Assembly: GCF_028128615.1 (NCBI RefSeq)
Contig: NZ_AMDP01000018.1
Location: 226,001-290,000 of the forward strand
Source: Enterococcus sp. 5H
GTDB lineage: Bacteria > Bacillota > Bacilli > Lactobacillales > Enterococcaceae
DNA length: 64,000 bases
Direction of reading: 5' to 3'
Shown here in pieces: positions 59,848-64,000 of this stretch. Both the position numbers and the translations under genes were made by a program. The notes below the pieces were generated by a model. It saw only the letters and a list, made by a program, of their open reading frames with translations. It was not told the origin of the DNA and did no database searches. Positions within the stretch are counted from its first letter, which is position 1. Each line of letters opens with the position of its first letter.

Positions 59848-59908
59848 AATGTAGATTATAAGAAAATTCTAATGAAATTTCTTTTCAAAGATAGTAGGAG
59901 GACACAAC

Positions 59909-61330
59909 ATGACAAAACAACAATTTGGCGTAGTCGGAATGGCCGTAATGGGGAAAAATTTAGCATTGAATATCGAAAGTAGAGGATATACAGTTGCTCT
60001 ATTTAATCGAACAGGTTCGAAAACAACAGCAGTTGTTGAAGAACATCCAGATAAAAACTTTAAAGCGACTTATACAATTGAAGAATTTGTCGACTCTATT
60101 GAAAAACCACGTCGTATCATGTTGATGGTTCAAGCTGGTTTTGCAACTGATGCAACAATTCAAGAATTATTGCCGCATTTAGATAAAGGTGATATCTTGA
60201 TTGACGGAGGGAACACTTTCTTTAAAGATACTATTCGTAGAAATGAAGAATTAGCTAATTCAGGCATCAACTTTATCGGAACTGGAGTTTCTGGCGGAGA
60301 AGAAGGTGCGCTGAAAGGACCTTCAATTATGCCAGGTGGACAAAAAGAAGCGTATGAATTAGTTGCTCCAATTTTAGAAAAGATTTCTGCCAAAGCAGAA
60401 GATGGTGAAGCATGTGTGACTTACATTGGTCCTAATGGTGCTGGTCACTATGTAAAAATGGTCCATAATGGGATCGAATATGGTGATATGCAATTAATTG
60501 CAGAGTCATATGATTTAATGAAAAATATTCTTGGTTTATCAGTTGATGAAATGGCTGAGATTTTTAAAGAATGGAATCAAGGTGAGTTAGACAGTTACTT
60601 GGTTGAGATTACAGCAGATATTCTAACACGTAAAGACGATGAAGGAACAGGCAAACCGATTGTTGATGTTATTATGGATGCTGCCGGTAATAAAGGAACA
60701 GGTAAATGGACGAGCCAAAGTGCTTTAGATTTAGGTGTGCCGTTACCATTAATTACAGAATCTGTATTTGCTCGTTTTATTTCTGCATATAAAGATGAAC
60801 GTGTAAAAGCAAGTAAAGTTTTAGCTAAACCGGAGAATGTTTCTTATCAAGGTGATAAAGAAGAACTAGTTGAAAAAATCCGTGAAGCTCTCTATTTCAG
60901 TAAAATCATGAGTTATGCGCAAGGATTCGCACAATTGCGTGTGGCTTCTGAAGAATATGATTGGGATTTACCATTTGGCGAAATTGCTAAAATCTGGCGT
61001 GCTGGCTGTATCATCCGCGCTCAGTTTTTACAAAAAATCACTGATGCCTATGAAAAAAATCCTAAAATTGAAAACTTGTTATTAGATGAATACTTTACCG
61101 ACATCACAAAAAGATACCAACAAGCTGTTCGTGATGTGGTCTCAATTGCTGTACAAGCGGGTGTCCCAGTACCAACATTTGCTTCAGCAATTGCCTACTA
61201 TGATTCTTATCGTTCAGAGCGCTTGCCTGCAAATATTATTCAAGCACAAAGGGATTATTTTGGCGCACACACATATCAACGTACAGATAAAGAAGGAACC
61301 TATCATTACAGTTGGTATAACGAAGAATAA
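59909..61330 (+). CDS. gnd: 6-phosphogluconate dehydrogenase, decarboxylating
   Basis: The enzyme oxidises 6-phosphogluconate to ribulose-5-phosphate, CO2 and NADPH in the pentose phosphate pathway. It has 473 residues. The N-terminal [20 protein letters not shown] binds cofactor. [21 protein letters not shown] and [15 protein letters not shown] contain catalytic Lys and His/Asn. [20 protein letters not shown] is conserved. GTAGGAGG precedes the ATG. It also supplies ribose for the purine genes. A terminator separates it from the two-component system. Confidence 0.97.
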   Translation: MTKQQFGVVGMAVMGKNLALNIESRGYTVALFNRTGSKTTAVVEEHPDKNFKATYTIEEFVDSIEKPRRIMLMVQAGFATDATIQELLPHLDKGDILIDGGNTFFKDTIRRNEELANSGINFIGTGVSGGEEGALKGPSIMPGGQKEAYELVAPILEKISAKAEDGEACVTYIGPNGAGHYVKMVHNGIEYGDMQLIAESYDLMKNILGLSVDEMAEIFKEWNQGELDSYLVEITADILTRKDDEGTGKPIVDVIMDAAGNKGTGKWTSQSALDLGVPLPLITESVFARFISAYKDERVKASKVLAKPENVSYQGDKEELVEKIREALYFSKIMSYAQGFAQLRVASEEYDWDLPFGEIAKIWRAGCIIRAQFLQKITDAYEKNPKIENLLLDEYFTDITKRYQQAVRDVVSIAVQAGVPVPTFASAIAYYDSYRSERLPANIIQAQRDYFGAHTYQRTDKEGTYHYSWYNEE

Positions 61331-61340
61331 TATGTTTGAA

Positions 61341-61384
61341 GACCATGGGATTTTAAAGATTCTCATGGTTTTCTTTCTTTTTAT
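61341..61384 (+). terminator. Terminator of gnd
   Basis: ACCATGGGA and TTCTCATGGT form a stem with one G-U pair, followed by TTTCTTTCTTTTT. Confidence 0.75.
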
Positions 61385-61499
61385 ATACAAATATGTAGAT
61401 TTGTAAGGAATAATTAAGTTGCTGCTAGCTTTTTAAAAGAAAAATGGGTATAATGGGTAGGCTTTAAGATAGCTTTTAAAGAGAAAGGACAAATAACCA

Positions 61500-62186
61500 A
61501 TGAGTAATATTCTAATTATTGAAGATGAGAAGAACTTAGCACGTTTTGTTGAACTAGAGTTGAAGCATGAGGGCTATACTACAGAAGTTCACTACAATGG
61601 ACGTACTGGTTTAGAAGCGGCTTTAAATAATGATTGGGATGCTATCCTTTTAGATTTGATGTTACCTGAATTAAATGGACTTGAAGTTTGTCGACGTGTG
61701 CGTCAGGTGAAAAATACACCAATCATCATGATGACAGCTCGTGATTCAGTAATTGATCGAGTATCTGGATTAGATCATGGAGCAGATGATTACATTGTTA
61801 AACCATTTGCAATAGAAGAATTATTAGCACGTTTACGCGCATTACTTCGCCGAATCGATATTGAAGGTGATAAAAACGTTGCAAAACAAACAACAATTAC
61901 TTACCGTGACTTAACGATTGAAAAAGAAAATCGTGTAGTTCGCCGTAACTCCGAAATGATCGAATTAACAAAACGTGAATATGAACTATTATTAACTTTA
62001 ATGGAAAATGTAAATGTTGTATTAGCCAGAGACGTACTTTTAAACAAAGTATGGGGCTATGAGACAGAAGTTGAAACAAATGTAGTAGATGTTTATATTC
62101 GCTATTTACGTAATAAAATTGATGTTCCAGGGGAAGAAAGCTACATTCAAACTGTTCGTGGGACAGGTTATGTGATGCGCTCGTGA
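61500..62186 (+). CDS. OmpR-family response regulator, LisR/CovR/EtaR-like
   Basis: The 228-residue regulator has a receiver domain with acidic pocket EDE (8-10), phosphoacceptor Asp52 in [11 protein letters not shown] and Lys in IVKPF. A winged-helix DNA-binding domain follows ([16 protein letters not shown], then [10 protein letters not shown] and [11 protein letters not shown]). From memory, E. faecalis gnd is followed by a homologous pair (EtaRS), which affects stress tolerance and virulence. Its stop overlaps the kinase start by 4 nt. A TATAAT at 61449-61454 may be its -10. Confidence 0.9.
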   Translation: MSNILIIEDEKNLARFVELELKHEGYTTEVHYNGRTGLEAALNNDWDAILLDLMLPELNGLEVCRRVRQVKNTPIIMMTARDSVIDRVSGLDHGADDYIVKPFAIEELLARLRALLRRIDIEGDKNVAKQTTITYRDLTIEKENRVVRRNSEMIELTKREYELLLTLMENVNVVLARDVLLNKVWGYETEVETNVVDVYIRYLRNKIDVPGEESYIQTVRGTGYVMRS

Positions 62187-63700
62187 AAACGATAAAAAAG
62201 AAAAGAAATGAAAACAAAGAACTGAAGGGGCCTTCCTTGACTATCAAGTGGGCTTCCGCAAGTTCTTTCTTCATATTTGCTGTATTTACAATATTTGCTG
62301 TTATCACTTATAAATCGTCGGTTAATCTTATAGTAGAAGAAGAACGGGAAAGTTTAGAAAGAACAGTTGCTGAAGTTGGCAATCGTTTGGCAAATGCAGG
62401 AGAAGATTTAACCGTATCTGAAGTCTACGATAAATTAAAGACTCCCACCATTGATATTAATGATTTAGATAGTAAAAAAGTTTCCGTTGAAGGTTCATTA
62501 TTGGAGATGGACAGCATGTTGTCAGAATTAGGAGAACCTGCACTTTTTCTAACCGTCTATAATACAAGTGGTACTCTTATTTTCGAAACACAAAAAGGAC
62601 AAAGCGAATTAATTGGTAAAGAAAAACAAGCAGCTGAAATTCGAACTCTGAACGATAAGACTGGTTTTTTAATGATCCAACCAGTCTATTCTAAAGAAAC
62701 AAGGGAACAAATAGGTTTCATTCAAGCTTTTTTTGAATTATCTTCATTTTATGATATAAGAAACCGTTTGTTATTAACGCTGATTATCTTAGAAATTATC
62801 TCATTTATTTTAAGTAGCATTCTTGGCTTTATTTTATCCTCTTATTTCTTAAAACCATTAAAAGTTCTAAGAGATACGATGGATACAATCCGAAAAGATC
62901 CGCAATCGGATATTCATATGCCAGATATTCATTCTAATGATGAGTTAGCTGATCTTGCTGAGATATTTAATGAAATGTTAGACCGGATGCGACGTTATAT
63001 TGAACAACAAGAACAATTTGTAGAAGATGTTTCCCACGAATTGAGAACACCTGTTGCGATTATTGAAGGTCATTTAAATCTATTGAATCGCTGGGGCAAA
63101 GAAGACCCTGAAATTTTGGATGAATCGCTTGAAGCTAGTTTGCAAGAAATTGTCCGCATGAAGAGTCTTGTGCAAGAAATGCTCGATTTATCAAGAGCAG
63201 AACAAGTAGATGTTCAATATTCAAATCATACAACAAATGCAAAACAAGTAGTTTATCAAGTCTTTAATAATTTTAAGATTCTGTATCCAGATTTCGTCAT
63301 CACGCTGGATGATGATTTACTCCATGAAGTAACTCTTGGGATTTATCGTAATCATTTTGAACAATTGTTGATTATCATATTAGATAACGCAGTAAAATAT
63401 TCTACAACGCGCAAAGAAGTTCACATTTCAATATCTAAAACACTAAATGAATTTGAAATTGCTATTCAAGATTTTGGAGAAGGTATTCCAAAGGAAGATT
63501 TAGATAAGATTTTTAACCGTTTTTATCGTGTTGATAAGGCAAGAGCACGTAATAAAGGCGGAAATGGATTAGGTTTATCGATTGCAAAACAGCTAGTAGA
63601 AAACTACAAGGGCAGAATTGATGCTGAAAGTGTCGTTCATCAAGGGACGATATTTAGAATTTATCTTCCAATAGTAGAAAAAGATATTATGAAAGAATAG
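62183..63700 (+). CDS. Sensor histidine kinase, LisK/CovS/EtaS-like
   Basis: The membrane kinase has 505 residues. A helix at about 23-44, an extracellular sensor (45-195) and a second helix (about 197-222) are followed by HAMP. The phosphoacceptor is His285 in [13 protein letters not shown]. The ATPase domain has the N box ILDNAVKYS and G boxes DFGEGIP and GGNGLGLSI. It starts with GTG in the GTGA overlap with the regulator, so the two are translationally coupled. It should phosphorylate that regulator in response to envelope or environmental stress. Confidence 0.9.
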   Translation: MKTIKKKRNENKELKGPSLTIKWASASSFFIFAVFTIFAVITYKSSVNLIVEEERESLERTVAEVGNRLANAGEDLTVSEVYDKLKTPTIDINDLDSKKVSVEGSLLEMDSMLSELGEPALFLTVYNTSGTLIFETQKGQSELIGKEKQAAEIRTLNDKTGFLMIQPVYSKETREQIGFIQAFFELSSFYDIRNRLLLTLIILEIISFILSSILGFILSSYFLKPLKVLRDTMDTIRKDPQSDIHMPDIHSNDELADLAEIFNEMLDRMRRYIEQQEQFVEDVSHELRTPVAIIEGHLNLLNRWGKEDPEILDESLEASLQEIVRMKSLVQEMLDLSRAEQVDVQYSNHTTNAKQVVYQVFNNFKILYPDFVITLDDDLLHEVTLGIYRNHFEQLLIIILDNAVKYSTTRKEVHISISKTLNEFEIAIQDFGEGIPKEDLDKIFNRFYRVDKARARNKGGNGLGLSIAKQLVENYKGRIDAESVVHQGTIFRIYLPIVEKDIMKE

Positions 63701-63731
63701 GGAAGGGTCTCCTTGTTCTTTTTTATTTAGC
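63697..63731 (+). terminator. Possible terminator of the two-component operon
   Basis: AGAA...AAGG pairs with CCTT...TTCT around GTCT, with bulges, and is followed by TTTTTTATTT. The stem is weak. Confidence 0.45.
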
Positions 63732-63935
63732 GAATATTCTTACAGAAAATCTTTTAAATGATCAATAAAAAGCGAATGCTAACATAGAGTTTTATCAATT
63801 CGTTCGTCAAGAAAAAAAAGGGAGGTAATTAGCCATTTTCTAGTTGCTTTTTATGATAAGTCTTGTTATATTTATAAATGTTCTAGACGAATGTAAATCA
63901 ATCAAAAATAAAAAAACAAAAAATGTTTTTTTCTC

Positions 63936-63965
63936 TTGACGGATGTAATACAGACATGATAGAAT
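63936..63965 (+). promoter_or_regulatory. Strong promoter-like sequence at the right edge, possibly of an rRNA operon
   Basis: TTGACG (63936-63941), 18-nt spacer, TAGAAT (63960-63965), preceded by an A/T-rich tract that could act as an UP element. No start codon or ribosome site follows before the window ends in AAAAAGAACT. The style resembles rRNA leaders, but that gene would be outside the window. From 63701 to here I see no gene. Confidence 0.45.
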
Positions 63966-64000
63966 AACAAAGCTGTTAAGCTTGAAGAGCAAAAAGAACT

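Overview
The window looks like chromosomal DNA of a low-GC lactic acid bacterium, most likely an Enterococcus close to the E. faecalis group. This is inferred from AT-rich genes with strong AGGAGG-type ribosome binding sites, two proteins with wall-sorting-type C-termini, a pfkA-pyk pair, a 585-residue pyruvate kinase with a PEP-utiliser tail, rpmF after a DUF177 gene, and gnd followed by a LisRK/EtaRS-like two-component system. The species cannot be named from the sequence alone. No transposase, phage module, CRISPR array, tRNA or rRNA gene was seen. The first 163 bases are the 3' end of argS, and the right edge carries a strong promoter-like sequence just before the window stops.

Layout, left to right. 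(1) 0.2-6.5 kb: a giant secreted adhesin with nine SpaA/Cna-B repeats and an atypical sorting signal. (2) 6.5-9.9 kb: an oxidoreductase, then small uncharacterised genes, an N-acetylglucosaminidase and a TIM-barrel protein. (3) 9.9-12.1 kb: a guanine-class purine riboswitch with terminator controlling xpt-pbuX. (4) 12.2-24.7 kb: a galactoside unit made of a YesMN-type two-component system divergent from a CUT1 sugar ABC transporter that lacks its ATPase, plus GH36 alpha-galactosidase and GH42 and GH35 beta-galactosidases, with a cre-like site at its promoter. (5) 24.7-38.7 kb: de novo purine synthesis in two runs, purEKB and purCSQLFMNHD, separated by two minus-strand genes. (6) 38.7-42.5 kb: a Phd/YefM-like protein, then a radical-SAM/DUF4130 DNA-repair pair with a perfect LexA-type box on its start site, then a Cof-type phosphatase. 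(7) 42.6-46.9 kb: a DUF1361 membrane protein, an LPXTG-anchored nucleotidase, a structured 480-bp intergenic region and an unknown membrane protein. (8) 46.9-53.7 kb: a purine permease, an MFS exporter, a DUF2929 protein and dnaE. (9) 53.7-63.7 kb: pfkA-pyk, an alcohol dehydrogenase, a lone ABC ATPase, yceD-rpmF, gnd and a two-component system.

The genes connect through purine control. Three promoters (purE, purC and the 47.2 kb purine permease) each carry a CGAAC PurBox starting exactly 42 nt upstream of the first base of a good -35 hexamer with a 17-nt spacer. This places the box near -76, as in the PurR-activated promoters of Lactococcus. xpt-pbuX is controlled instead by a guanine riboswitch. 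Synthesis and base uptake therefore appear to share a PurR regulon, while salvage is set by guanine. No purR gene lies in the window.

The best candidate for a poorly described system is the radical-SAM/DUF4130 pair at 39.5-41.5 kb. It is a two-gene overlapping unit with its own consensus promoter, a perfect GAACATATGTTC box at the transcription start, and a helix-hairpin-helix motif in the radical-SAM protein. Together these point to an SOS-induced DNA repair or modification function.
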